DNA of 64,000 nt from CAYRGY01 sp964424075 (lineage in GTDB: Bacteria; Patescibacteriota; Gracilibacteria; UBA1369). The notes beneath the pieces are model-generated. The model ran no database searches, was not told the DNA's origin, and saw only the letters and a program-made list of their open reading frames with translations. The stretch is from NCBI GenBank assembly GCA_964424075.1, contig CAYRGY010000001.1, forward strand, positions 186,001 through 250,000. The letters are read 5' to 3'. The translations under genes and the position numbers were made by a program. This document shows, in pieces, positions 17,283 through 32,200 of the stretch; the stretch's first letter is position 1, and the number at the start of each line of letters is the position of its first letter.

Positions 17283-20200
17283 ATGAAAACAAAAACACAA
17301 AACTTCACCAAGCGCACCTTCATCGGGTGGCTTATACTAGCCAATTTAGCACAAATCTTCGCACCTGCGATCCCCTTCCTCGACCTGACAGTTCCAACAG
17401 CCGAAGCTGCAATTTCGATTTCAAATGTTTACCCCGAGGTGGGCTCCACCGCAGGTGGGAACAGCGTCGTAGTAAAAGGTTCTGACTTTGCAATGCCCTA
17501 CGATGGTTATTACAAAACAATCTACATTAATAACAGCTCTAGCAATGTTATTACAGATTTGGAAATACCTATCAGGGTCTATTCCGACACTTTAATAAGC
17601 GAGGGTAAAATGGAATCAGATTGTAGCGATGTTTTCGTTATTGGCAACGACGGTATCACCGAATTACCAAGCTATATCGAATATGGTTGTGGCACTTCCA
17701 ATATGCGACTTTGGACCAAAATCCCCACAATCCCTGCAAATGCATCAAATTTTGAAATCTATGTAGGTTACGGCGATCCGACAAAAGTAGTCAATCGTGA
17801 TCCTGAATCAATTTTCACCTATTTCTTTGACAATTTTGACAGTTATCCAGATGGAACTGAAATCAATGCCGCCAATACTAATGGAAAATGGACATTTGGA
17901 GTTGAATCAGGCGTAGCCGCACCCTGGTATGCAGGTATTCCCCCCATCATAAGTCATACAATTAATCCCCAATCAGCTCCACACAGCACATATTCAAATC
18001 CTATAGCAACTTCATCAAACAACTACATTCAAACCGAAACAATCAGTCTACCCTCTTCCCTACCATCTGATGAAAGTATTAAATTCTTCTTCTGGTACAA
18101 CTATTCCTTCTACTATTGGGATACTCTATACTGGAGCCATACTGATAATGGTTTTAATTCAAACCATATCGGTGAACGCTCTTACGGTCCATACATCAAC
18201 TTTCAAAAAAAAGAAGTCACCATCTCAACCAGAGGTGACTATAACCTAAGACTTGGTTATAATAGTGGCGGCAATACCTATAATGATTCAACCTATTTTG
18301 ATGATGTAGCAATTTATCGTGAAAATAGTAGCATCGATTTAGATTTCAACAACGGTCCTGAAACTCCCACCACCATCGACACAACTGTGACTTTTGACGG
18401 AACTCCCGGAACCAATCTTACAGTTGTCGACAACTCCACCATCACTATAACAACTCCCGCACATGCAGCCGGATCAGTCGATGTTGTTGTCAACTCCAAT
18501 GCAGAATCTTTTAACTATTCAAACGGATTCAGATACGCGAATGAGTTAACACTTAATGCTGTCACACCTTCATCAATTATCAAATCTTCAGGCCAAACAA
18601 TCACTGTGACCGGTGCAGGTTTCGAAGCCGGCGCCAGCACAGTTAAAGCAACTCAAGGCGCATCAACTATTGCTTGTGGCAACTACACTACGCGTGATGC
18701 TACCACTATTGTCTGTGACCTCGACATGACTACAGCCAACTATGGCAACTGGAATATCCAAGTCGACAATCCCGGAGATGGTTCATATGGCCGAACAAAC
18801 AATGCAATTAACGTTGAAGCCGGTCTGGCACAAGAAATTTACTCAATTGCCCCCACCCTCACCACCACTGAGGGAGGTGACGCCATCTTAATCTCTGGTA
18901 ATGACTTCTTGCCGGAAGGTAGTTTAAATGAAATCACAGTAACAAATTCAACCGCGGCCACTATTAATAATGCTCTGACAAAAATCACCTTGGACACAGC
19001 ATCACTTATCAGCAACAATAAATTGGATACTAGCTGTACAGGTCTTCGAATTTTTGAATCAGCTGATTTAAGTAATGAAATCGAATTTAATCTGGTTTCA
19101 GGATGTAATACGAATAACACAATCATTGATTTTATTGTACCCAGTCTCCCGGTTGGAAATACTACTTTATACCTGGCTCACCTAAATCATTTTAGTAAAC
19201 TAGCTAATGCTTCAGATAACACAATCTACTCATCACTTGATACAATACCTAATCTTGCTGGTTTTTGGCATTTTGATGAAGAGCTCAGCGGATCCGGTGT
19301 AGGCAATGATAATTGCGGAACAATGACTTTCCGCAATCAATCAGAGAATAGCGGCAACCCTATCTCCACAGACGAGGGTGATTTTTGCGACTTCAGTGGA
19401 AATAATAAGCATTTAATCTATGCGACTGGAGATGCTTCGACCACCAGTATTGGTAATTATATTACAACAACGGAAGCTGACATAAGCGCTGAAGGTTATA
19501 GCGGAAACGCTGCCAGTTTTGATGGTAGCGGCAGTTATTACCTTTTCACCGACAACTTATTTACAGATGGAATCAACAATACTGGAGCGGCAGTCGAAAC
19601 CGACGCCTTGCCACCAAACGAAATGACAATCGGATTCTGGTTTAAAGATGATGGAAATTCTTATCCTTTTTACGAGAATTCTGCTTTTATAAGTATTGGT
19701 TTAGACGCAGATTCGTGGCGTTTTTATAAATATCAAAGCGGTGGCTACGGTTCAGTAGTATGGCGTACCGATGATCCCGGGCTTTATGGGACCTTTTATC
19801 CAAACTCTGCGCAAGGTTATTACAACGATGCAAAAAACAAATGGCATCATTTAACCATCAGACAAACCGGAGATAATGGAGATGGAACCGGCGTATCCAC
19901 CATATTTTTAAATGGAGGATATATTGCCAGTGGTTCGAATTATCAAATTGATACGAACGTTAGCCGAATGGTAAATGATATTCTAGATCCCACTATAATT
20001 GGCCGATTCTACCGAGAAACTTCTAATAGTGGTGTTGACAATTATTTCCTTATCGGTGACATCGATGAAATGTTTGCTTTTGGAACAGCACTTACTGACC
20101 AACAAATTGCTGATATTTACGCGAACGGCCTAGAGGCTATCCCAGCAACTAAAGAAGCATACTTAAAACCAACTGGCATTAGCACACTAATTGGAGGAGA

Positions 20201-23200
20201 AGTCACTAAATTAGGACCAATAGTCGGATTCCCCGATCAAGCTAAAATCAGTAAATGGATTAATCAAGGAGAACTCGAAGTTATTACTAGCCCCAACACT
20301 ATTGCAGGGAACTACAACGTCAAAGTTACCAACAGTTTAGGGCTCGAAAGTGTTCTAACTGACGGTATCTATTACGGAGTCAGCCCCAAACCAGTAAATG
20401 TGGCACCAATAGACCTCGTGACAGATGATACTAGAACTATTAGTATAACAGGTACAGATTTTGAAACTGGCGGAACTCCAGCAACAGTGTCAATTTCTCG
20501 TCACGATGCTACTATCAATTGTCAAAACTATACTGTTCAAACCAGCACGGATATTACTTGTGATGTAGACTTAAACGGAGCAGTATATGGCTACTATAGC
20601 GTCAATGTCACCAATCCAACATCTGCTGCCACTCGCGCCTTGGATGAGGCCCTATACATATCTCTTGGAGTTGACCCAACTATCACCTACATCACCCCTA
20701 TTGCTAATGTTGATGAGCTAATTACAATTGATGGAACTAACTTCGTACCTCCATTTAACCTTTTTTGGAACGGATCACCCCTAGATACCGCAAACTTTGT
20801 TTTTAATGCTCCTGATAATATTGAGGTCACTGTCCCACCTGGATCCGGAGATGTAGATGTCTACATTGAAAACCCCAAAGGAGAAAACTCCTCAGCTAAT
20901 CCAGCAACATTTAGATATGCTATTATTATTGACAGTGTTACCCCTAATGTTGGCTCAAACGCTGGTGGAACACGTGTATTAATAAATGGTAATTATTTTA
21001 CCGGAGCAGATCAAGTAACTTTTGATGGTGTGCCTGGCACAGACCTCATCATAAATAGTGACACCAGCCTCAGTGTTACCACTCCTTTGGGTACAGCTGG
21101 TGAATCTGTTGACATTGTAATCAGTAAACCTGACGGACTGGTAAGTACTAGCAATCCTCAATTCACCTACGACACATCTCCAATAATTACTAAAATAGAA
21201 AAAGAGATCATCAATGATGAAACTCACTTTACTATTGAGGGAGCCAACTTCAAAGTTCCTGGCATTGACGGTGATGCAATTGGAAATCTTGAAGTATACT
21301 TTAATTATAATTCATACGACAAATGTAACTCTATACAAGTAATTCAAAATAGTGGTTATTTTGACACTATAAAATGTATTAAATATTTTAGCTCTCCAAC
21401 TCAACTAAATTCAATTCATATTCGCAACTATGATGCGGCGTCTGCTGCAGACAGAAGTATTGTTATAGCAAATCATGCAATTAGATCGGTAACCCCTGGT
21501 ATTGTTGAGATAAATTCTAACAAGAACGTCTCTCTAGACGGTGGGGGGCTAACTAATGTTGAAAGTATTTTTGTAGGCAACACACCTGTACCTTTTACAT
21601 TTACTACCACTTACGATTTCACCGCACCACTAAGTATTACAGAAACAGATGCCGATGTTACTTTAATTTTTTCTGACGGAAAACCTGACCTAGTTTTCAA
21701 AAGAGGAATTTCCTATCGCAGTTTCCCAACAGTTACATCCATGGAAATTGACCGGACCGGTCAAACTGACCAAAACAATACGATTGACTACGTTATCACA
21801 GGAACAAATTTTAAAGAAGCAGGTATAGACCCCTTTGCACTTAGATCACCGGATATTAGAGCTTGGAACGGCACAGAATACTTAGACTGCTTCGACATCT
21901 CATTTGTTCAAAACAGCCCGGGCACATCAGGCATTGATACACTGTCTTTCAGTTGTATAGATACGCCTACCAATAGAGTTGATGAAATTTTACTTCTCAA
22001 TAACGACTCCTCAAACAGCTTGAATAGAAGCTATGTAGCCATTCCGCATTCCTATGAATATTATGAACGAATTCTTTCAGGAACAATTGATGGAATTACC
22101 AGCTTGCTGAACTCGGCACTACCTACAAATGAGAATAATACTATTAATATTATTGGTAATAATATTGGTGTTAATGTAGACACGATAACAATTGGAGGAA
22201 ATGTTGTTACGGGCACTGCAGTTAATGATCAAATATCTTCAATTAGTATACCCGCAATTGCCACTGAAAGTGCTGAGGACCTTACTATTACCTATACCGA
22301 CGGCAAACCTGACCTTATAGCAAATGGGGGCATTCCAATTTTGGTATATCCCAATGTCACCTCATATGACTTAGAGGAGTTAAGCTCTACTCGTCAGCTT
22401 ACAATTACTGGAACTGATTTTAAAGATAATACTGACCCACTCACTAGCGACATTCCATTGGTATTTATTAATCAAGACCGAACAAACACTTGTGATGGAG
22501 TAAACTTTTTAGAGAATAATCACACAGTGGGTGGAGAGGATATTATTAGATGTAACACAAATTTTCTTGGAGATATAACCTCAGTTACGGTGGAAAACCA
22601 AGAAACACTAAGATTCACAAGTCATGACTTAATCATCAATTTTATCAAAACCATCCTTCCAATTAGTTTGGAAGCAGGCGCAAACACTCCGGTCACCTTT
22701 TCTTCAGATTTATTTAATGGTGTTGACCCTCTATCCAACATTAGCGAGATTTTAATAAATGGAGTTGCTGCCACCGAGACATCCTCGCCTTTCAACTCTC
22801 CAAGTCTTTCAGCTGGAAACCATACTCTAACCATACGTTTTTCTGACGGAAAACCGGAACTAAATCTGATTGATAAAATGACTTATTACAACGCAGTATC
22901 TCCTGTATATGGAGACATTGTTCCCGACTCAGGCAACAATCTTGGTGGGCAAAGTATAGTTATCACTGGTAGTAATTTCGTAACTACAGATGATGTCCCT
23001 ATACAAGTTTTTCTTGGCAACACACCTGCGGATAATGTTGTATTGGTAGATTCTAATACTATCAATGCCACTGTCCCCAACACCAATGAGCTGGGACCAG
23101 TCGACGTACGAATTATCAACCCAGGTGGATTAGAAACAACAAGTAGTAATGAGTTCACATATGTGCCGGCAGAATACGGACCATTTATCGAATTACATCT

Positions 23201-26200
23201 CGAGCAATATCAAACCTATTTCAGTGAAACAATGACAATAGGTATTGCTGATGGATCCTCAGACACAATTATAAATGGTGACTGGGATATTTTTCCATCT
23301 GCTTCCAACACAACATTTACTGATCAAAACACTACTTGGAGATATGCTTATCAACCAACTGGCATAGTACAATCTAGTATAAGCGGAACAAAAATGGAAG
23401 ATATGACTGGCTCAAGCAGCTACCCACCCGCAACATCATCTACATATAGTCAGGACATGCCATTCAGTATCAATTTTGGACCAAAAATTCTCAGTGAATT
23501 TAGAGCTGTTCCACAATATGGAATACTGCAAATCGGTTCAAATCTAAGCTCTTACATTACGTCCTCGTCTGATGCAATGGACTCTAACATAGCTAATAAC
23601 ATTGCTGATAATGATTTTATGATTGCTGTTGGTTGGTTATATGAAAGCTCTTTTAATGACTACGACTGTCCAGCAGAAATCAACTACATAACCAAAGGCT
23701 TTGCACCCAACAGAAAATTCATCATAGAAGCAAATCGCATTCCAGGTGGAGATGTATATTCTTCGGATTGTAGCAATCCAAATTCCAACAAATTCACCTC
23801 ATATCAAGTTAAATTATTCGAAAACAACAATGTACCTTTACCTTCAATCAACTCTATATCCGGAAACACAACTGTTGCTGCTGGCACCACAACGCCGCAA
23901 CCGATTATTATTGATGGATCAAACTTTGACTCGGTAATTAGTGAAGTGATTTTCCAAGAACAAGTTTCTGGCGAAAGATTCTACTGCGATATTACCGCTC
24001 GAACTGAAAACCAACTCAGTTGTCAAATAGATGTTAGCACAGCACCTCAGGGAACTTACGATATTATTGTGGAGAACAACCCGGTCAGAATCGATATTGA
24101 AACTTCAGCATTTACTATCGATAATTCACCTATTAACACAGATCCATCAATCACTTTCGTGTTACCAAATGAAGGGTCCGAATCAGGTGGCACAAACGTT
24201 TTAATAGTTGGAGAAAACTTCTCTGATGTTCCAGGAATAGATGTTCAATTCGGAGGTGTTAGTGGCACAAATATAACTCGCATCAGCGATACGGAAATAG
24301 TTGCCACCACACCGGCAGGTACTGGGATTGTTGACGTAAGTGTTATCATTAACACATTTACCACTACTGAAACCGGCGGTTACTCATACTTGGGCAACAC
24401 CCCAATTGCAAACTCTTTTACTCCAAACACAATCTCTGAAAATGGTGGTTTGGTTGTTATAAATGGAGACAACTTCCTCCAATCTGGATCTCTTCAAAAA
24501 ATAATCCTCAACAACACTAGTGGAGCTTCAAAATCAGACCAAATTATTAGACTGACATTTGATACGGCTAAACTTATTAATCAAGGTAAAATGTCTTCAG
24601 ACTGCTCAGATATCAGATTCTACTCTGACATAAACATGCAGAATGAACTACCATTCTACCTGCAAAACTGCAACACCGACTCTACACTTATAGATCTTTA
24701 CTTCGCAACCTTAAAAAATGGTGCAAATGAGTTCTATTTATTCCATACTGGACTATACAGTTTAACATCAGCCTCTGACATTACAGTGTACGATCCGGCA
24801 AAAATTCCCGGCCTGATAGGACTTTGGCACTTTGATGAAACATTCCCAGATGACTTTGATTCTTGTGGCGATGTTACCTTCCAAAACGGTCCGGATGGCG
24901 GATTTTATACTGAACCGGGAGATATTTGTGACTCTTCAGGTAATGGAAATCACCTAATTATTTCCAGAGGAGATACCACAATTTCAACAACTCCAGGCAT
25001 TGCCAACATGGGAACCTATGTTAATGACTCCAATGTTGATACAATTTCGGGAAGATTTAACAAAGGTAAGAAAACCGGTAATTCAGTCAGTAATGATTTC
25101 TTCTTTACCAAGAGTACCGCACTTACTGATGAAATGACCTACGGTTTATGGATTAAACAAGATTCCAACTACAACTATGACGCTACCATAACCTACAATC
25201 CTCGTCAATTTTCAATGACCTTATACGATGATTATAGTACTGAAAGATTAAATTTCTCAAGATGGTACGGAGATTATTACAGCGTAACAAGAAACAGCTC
25301 TGAATTTGATAGCACCTACTTTCCTTATACTTCTACTGATTGGCATCACTTCGCAGGAACAGCAGATTACGCAGCCCCATATCTCAACGTCTCAGCATAT
25401 ATAGATGGTAAATATGATGGAGTACGTACCAGCGACACTTCTGACGATGGAGGTTACAATACCTCTAATGAATACCCCATTCTATTCGGTAAAAATCATT
25501 GGCCCGCTTCTTCTACGTATAACAACAACCTGAATGCCACAATGGATGAAGCATTTTTGTTTGGACATACTCTCAGCGATGATCAAATAGCAGATATTTA
25601 TAATGGATACCTAGATGTGGCACCAAACTCTATAGGAGAAGCAATTATTTTTAACAATAGCATTACACCAATCTTTAGCGACACATATGTATTGGGTCCC
25701 GATGTAACTTTTCCCAATGGCACTTTCCCTAGCTTTAGAAACTCCAGTCAGGAAATACTTGTACAAGCACCGTCCGGAACCGGCACAGCATCCGTTACAA
25801 TCACTAATTATACAACCGACTCTGTTACCACAACTGATGCAATCACCTATATCACTATTCCAACACCATCAATTGCTACAGTCTCAACAACTACTATTTA
25901 CAGGCAAACAACTCCAAATAGTATAACTGTAACAGGAACAGATTTCGAAGATGGCAATGCAATATTGTCACTGACTAAAAATGATGAACCTGACCTACCT
26001 TGTGAAAACTACACAACCAGAACCACAGATACAATCACTTGTGAATTTGACGCATCAAACATTTCCATCGATGCAGGAAATACCGACTGGACTCTCACAG
26101 TAACTAACCCTGGCACCTTAGAATCATCAAGCTACACAACGCCCATTCAGATCCACATTTCACCTCAAGCTACAAGTGTAAACCCAGACTCAATTCCAGT

Positions 26201-29200
26201 AGGCTATGTTAGCAACAGAACAAGAACCATTAATGGAAGTGGATTTAGAGATGATATAAAAGTATATTTTGGAACTACTGATCCATCAGATGAATGTACC
26301 AATGTTTCAATAAATAATGAATTCCAACTAAATTGTGATGTCCCAACACAAACCATAGGTACACCGGACTTAATTCTTGAATACCCAGGATTCGCAACTA
26401 ACACTTTCCCAGGATTATTCACCTATATAAGCAATCCAATAAATTGGGGCCAAATAAACCCATATCGTTACGCTCGCAACGAGGATACATCCGTCTCCTT
26501 GTTAGCAGAAGATATTGAACCTGGGGCAACTGTCACCATTAATGGTGTTCCTGCAACTAATTTATTAATTTCCGATTACCCCGAAACATCATACATAGAT
26601 AGAATAACCTTTACTTCTCCTGCTGGAATATTAGACCGAGGTCGTCATGACATAATTATTGAAAATCCAGATGGGGGAAGTATTGAAATTCAAGTATTCC
26701 TCGACGAAGGTAGACCCGAATTCACTTACTTAAGTACAGTTAAAAAAGGTAGCCTCTTCCAAGGAAAAACTGACTTCTTTTTAACACCCGGAGTTGATAA
26801 TAAACTATACCTTACTGTATATGGAGAAGAATACGATCCGGTAATTGAGGAATCCGGCGCTGACATTAATGATTACAAAGGAATAGCTAACACAGATTTA
26901 AATCTAGAAATAATCTCTGGTGATGGAAATCTAACACTGACGCAAGTTGATTGTACTGACAAAAGCACTGTAACCCCGGGAACAAATACGGACACGAACG
27001 GACAGATCTGTTATCTGGCTAATTCCAGTAGTCCAAATGGGACCTCTTATCAACTAAGACTTAACAATTTAACAGAAGGCTATAGTAAAGACATCAATCT
27101 ACACTTTGATTCCGAGTCCTATTCAAATCAAAACTTCAACATAGCTAATTCTCAATATGACCAATCAACCTATGCTGAAAGCTATGCGCCCACAATCACA
27201 GAAACCTCAGACAACAATATTGTTGCTCTATTTCATGCCTCAACTGTTTATCCTTACACTCAAACTGACAGATTCGCATTATATGCTCAAAAACTAGATT
27301 CCTCACTAAATCCTATTTGGCCAGGAATTGGGACACAAATTGTCCCCGATTCTGACTTAACTTATTCTTTTAAAGACTACAAAGCTTTCCCAGATCAATC
27401 AGGAGGGATTGATGTTTTCATGACAGTTTACCAGGAACCTAACACTTATGCACTGTTATTCCAAAAAATTGACAGCAATGGTAATCCTGTTTTAAGCAAC
27501 CCGATATCAGCCCCTCTATTCTCAACTTCAGAAATCAATTTTGCAGACTACATTAATATTATTCCTGACAATAATGGCGGATATTTTGTTTCTTTCCCAA
27601 CTTTTTCCGACACTGAGTATACCAGAATTTATCGCCTAGACGATAATCGCAACATTCTTCCGGGATGGCCTATTCAAATCAACGATAATCCTCTGGACGA
27701 AAAAGCCTACGAAATCCACTCCATGCTAGTAGATTCATCAGGAAATCTTAAGGTACTTTATCTATACAACAACGAATCTAATAACAATCAGTTAAAAGTA
27801 AGAACTTATAGTCCGAATGGAACTCCTATATTCAACCTTAATAACCCTACAGTCTCAACTGCAAATGCAACAGATCGGAGCAACTCTATTCTTCCTAGCA
27901 ATAAACTGTGCGACTATACTAATAATTATAATCAAGATCATGGAACCATGATTGATGATGGCAACAATGGAGTTTACGTCATTTTCTATCAAAGTTGTAA
28001 AATAGACTCAGAATACATCTATCAAATCTACATAAATCATATCCCGTCAAATGCAAGTGGAGAAAACCAATGGAGTCGACTAATCTCTGAAGAATATTAT
28101 TACGACGAAGTTGACATAAAAGGCTTGAGTGCAATTAGCGATGGTAATAATGGAGTTACCATTACCTACTATATGGAACAAAGAATTTTTAATTTTACAA
28201 CTTATGACCGATCCCAAATCTACTTTGAAAACATCAGTAATTCTGGGGGCGCTCCCGTTCATAACTGGAATTCAGGACAACCTATTCTGCATCGCGACTA
28301 CCCAGAAATTAATTATGACCTAATAGAATTCGCAATTACATATCCTAAATCCACCGGAGGGTTCTGGATGCTTTACACTGGTGACATCTATAACACTAAA
28401 ATATACGAAAATGAAACTTTCTTTACTAGTATAGACTCAACTGGAAATATCGACTCAAATTTGGCTGAAAATAATCAATTTCTTAATCAAGATCAAATAG
28501 ATTATGTACAACCAAATAACGAAAACGGCCTTCAATATTATAATAGTTTTAGACCCAACACTTTTTCTGTTACTAATTTAATTGATACAGGCAGTGGATT
28601 TATCGCAACTTGGAATCGAGAGAGATTTAAAAATACTAGAGAAGCTGTCTATCAACATGATGCTGTCATCGCTAACTTCGACCAGACCGGAACGATGAGT
28701 AATTTATATATCCTAGATTCTCCATTGGAAAGTAGAGACATTGGAGAAGGAAATCAAACTAGACCAATTGTAGTTAAAACCGTTAATTATGATGAAGACG
28801 ACTACTTGCTAGAAAACTCGGAAGACTTTAGTGTAATTTGGCTAGATGACGTATATCTTGCTAGTTCTCCAAGTGACACTAATCAACTAAGCCATCATCC
28901 AAGTGGAGGCTTTCTCAGATTCACCACTTTAAACTCTGAAATTGGAGAATACCTAAATCCCGAATTTAACGGAACCGGTGAGCAAATCACTGATACGTTA
29001 GAATATGCTGATTCAGCTAAAGCGGTAAAACCCCTTGCCTACTCCTATCCAGACAACACAGTTGTAGCTTATCGAGCGGTCTCTTCTGATGGAAACTCTG
29101 ATTCTATCAAGTTAAGATGGTTACCAAATGAATCATATGAAATTAGTACTGATGTTAATTCTCCCCCCGCGATCAATCCTGACCAAATCGAATTAATTGC

Positions 29201-32200
29201 CACAGAAAAATATCACGCCCACGTTTTCTGGGTACAAAATGATGATATCTATGCAAACTATGCTGATAATTCTCCAATCACTTTTGATTGGAACGGCTCT
29301 ACAGGATACAACCTCACCAACAGAACAACTGAAACCTACGCAAATCCAAAAGCCGAATCTATGTTTTCAGACATTTATCTGGCCTATGAAAGAACTGATA
29401 ATAATAGAATAATATTATCAAAAATAGATTTCACAAACGCGAGCGAAATTGCGAAAAAAGAGATAACAATAAACCCAAATCAGAACCAATCACTTTTAGA
29501 TTTAGCTCTTGACTCAAACGCTAACCCAATAATTCTTTTCAGAGAAAATAACTCCGGAAATATTTATATTCAAAAATTAAATAGCAACCTTACCAATCAA
29601 CTATATGGAGACAATGGTATTAAAGTAAGCGATGGCATAAATGACCAACACGCCCGACTTTCAATTGACAGTAATGACAATATCGCAATTGCATGGGAGG
29701 AATACTCAGATTTAGCAGGCACCTCCTCAAACATTGCGGCGAAAGTTCTTAGTAGTAATGGTGAACAACTTTGGAATAAAGTGCTAGTCTCAGATCCATC
29801 CGAATCAACTAGAATTAGGAAAAATATACAGATTCTCGACGATGAATATACAAGGACCCAACCTAATACAGGATTTCATATTGTGTTCGAAGACTGGAAT
29901 GGTTCTCAGACAGAACCGGCATCACGAATAATTTCACAAAGAGTCGTAAATGGAGAATTACAGCGCAGCTTACCTGGAAATATTATTGCAGATGAACCTG
30001 CCATCAATTCTAACCCTTCCATTGCTAAGGGATCTGATCTTGGTTTAATGATTGCTTGGCAACAAGAAAACAGTCCGGCAGATATTTATACGCAATATGA
30101 ATCCCCAAATCCATATAGTCAATTCTCAACCCTTGCAACAGACCTTGATACACTCAACGCGAATGGCGTTGATCAAGCATTCATAACGGCAACAGTTAAA
30201 GATTTAAATGACAATCCTCTAATTGGACATACTATTGAAATAGATACTCTATTTGGAAATACTAGTGGCATAAATATTAGCCCAACCAACACTGGCGTTT
30301 GTTCAAATAATGGAGCCGCAGCAGGAATATCTGACTCTGAAGGTGAAGCTTGTTTCATCATATCTGCAACCGAATCTGGTACACGAGTGTTTATGGCGAC
30401 AGATATTTCTAGCGCACCAGACAATTATACTATTCCACAAACAGTCGCCATTGAATTCCTTGGACTACCAACCGCACCTACAATTACGGAAATACTTGAA
30501 TTATCACAGGGTGTTATTAAAATTTACTGGGAAAAGCCACTTGGTGATGAAACTATTACTGATTATGCAATACGCTACGGCTTAACTTCCGACGCAACGT
30601 GCATGAGCAACCTTTCAACTTATAATGATTCTAATTGTACACAAATTGACCTAAATGTTGAAAACGACTTAGGATCAATTCTTGAACATGCTATTGCGGG
30701 TCTTACTACTTCTGAAGAATACCGAATTGTAATAATTCCAATTAACGGATTCGGCGATGGAGCTCCTTCAGCTCCAACAGATATCACGCTTACTGAAACC
30801 ACCCCAGCGACAATTCCTGATCAGCCCATTTTAAGCGGAGTTCCTGGCAACCAATTGGTTACTCTCAACTGGAGTGTCGGAAGTGATGGAAATAGTCCAT
30901 TAACAAAATTCTTAATCAAATATGGCAATACTGCAGAATGTGACACTACCGAACTTTCAACATCTATAGCTTCACCCGGATGTAATATAATTGATGATAT
31001 TAATCCATTAGATACAACTTTAGATGTTACCGGTTTAACCAATCTGACTGATTATCGTTTTGTCATTTTTGCCTACAATTTTGTCGGCGAAAGTCCAGCT
31101 TCAAACCCAACCGTTGCAATAACTCCTCAAGACCCAGATCTAGATAATGACACAATTCCCAATGGATTAGACAATTGTCCTCTTGTAGCAAACCCTGGAC
31201 AAGAAAACGCCAATATACTCACCACAATTGCATTAACTAATACTCCTACAGTTTACGAAACCTCACCTGATTTTAGTCCCGATGACAGCTTAATTGTTTA
31301 CGATTTATGGTTTGGAGGTCTTAAAGGTATTTACACCATGAATGCTGCTGATGGAAGCAATAAAACTCAAATAAGCAGTGTTGACAGTAGCGACTATACT
31401 AATCCTACTTTTTCACGAGATGGCTCAAAAATTATTTATATAGACTTTGACGGAAACAATAATGCTGACCTCTATTCCATGGATGTCGATGGCTCTAATG
31501 TATACAACATCACCGGGCCAACATTAAAGGTTGAACTACAAGAAGATTATACATTCACCCCTGATGGCAGTGAGGTCATATTCTCAGCTAGACCAGATAC
31601 AGATGATACTGATCCTTATCCATTTGCCCATATTTACAGAGCTGCTCTAGATGGAAGTAGTATTACCGCTCTAACTTTCTCAGGTGCAGACTACACAAAC
31701 CCTGTTATGAGTAGAGACGGTAGAAAAATTGCTTATTTTAAAAATTACTACACAGAAACTGAATATAATACCTGGCTCTGGACAAAAGGCGTTTATATTA
31801 TGGACGCTAATGGTTCCAACAAACAAATGGTAATTAGTGACAACAATAGTTACGGAGTAGAACTATTAGGCGCAGGTTTAAGCATTAATCCGGATGGAAG
31901 CAAAATCGTCTTCTATGCACATGATCCTACCCTATTTCCGTTCACAGGACACGGGGATAATGAGGAAGACGGACTTTACATCATCGATAGCGATGGCACA
32001 GACTTCTTCAACCTAGACTACAGAGAAAATTATAAAGGTAACGGACCACTCTTCAGTCCTGACGGCAACAGAATCGCTTTTACAGCGTTATGGCACAACG
32101 GTTCTGGACTCCTTACTCCTCAAGTTAACGCAATCAACATTGATGGAACCGGTTTAATAGCAGTAGCTGGTAGTGTGGCATCTCAAGGAGCTGATCCTTC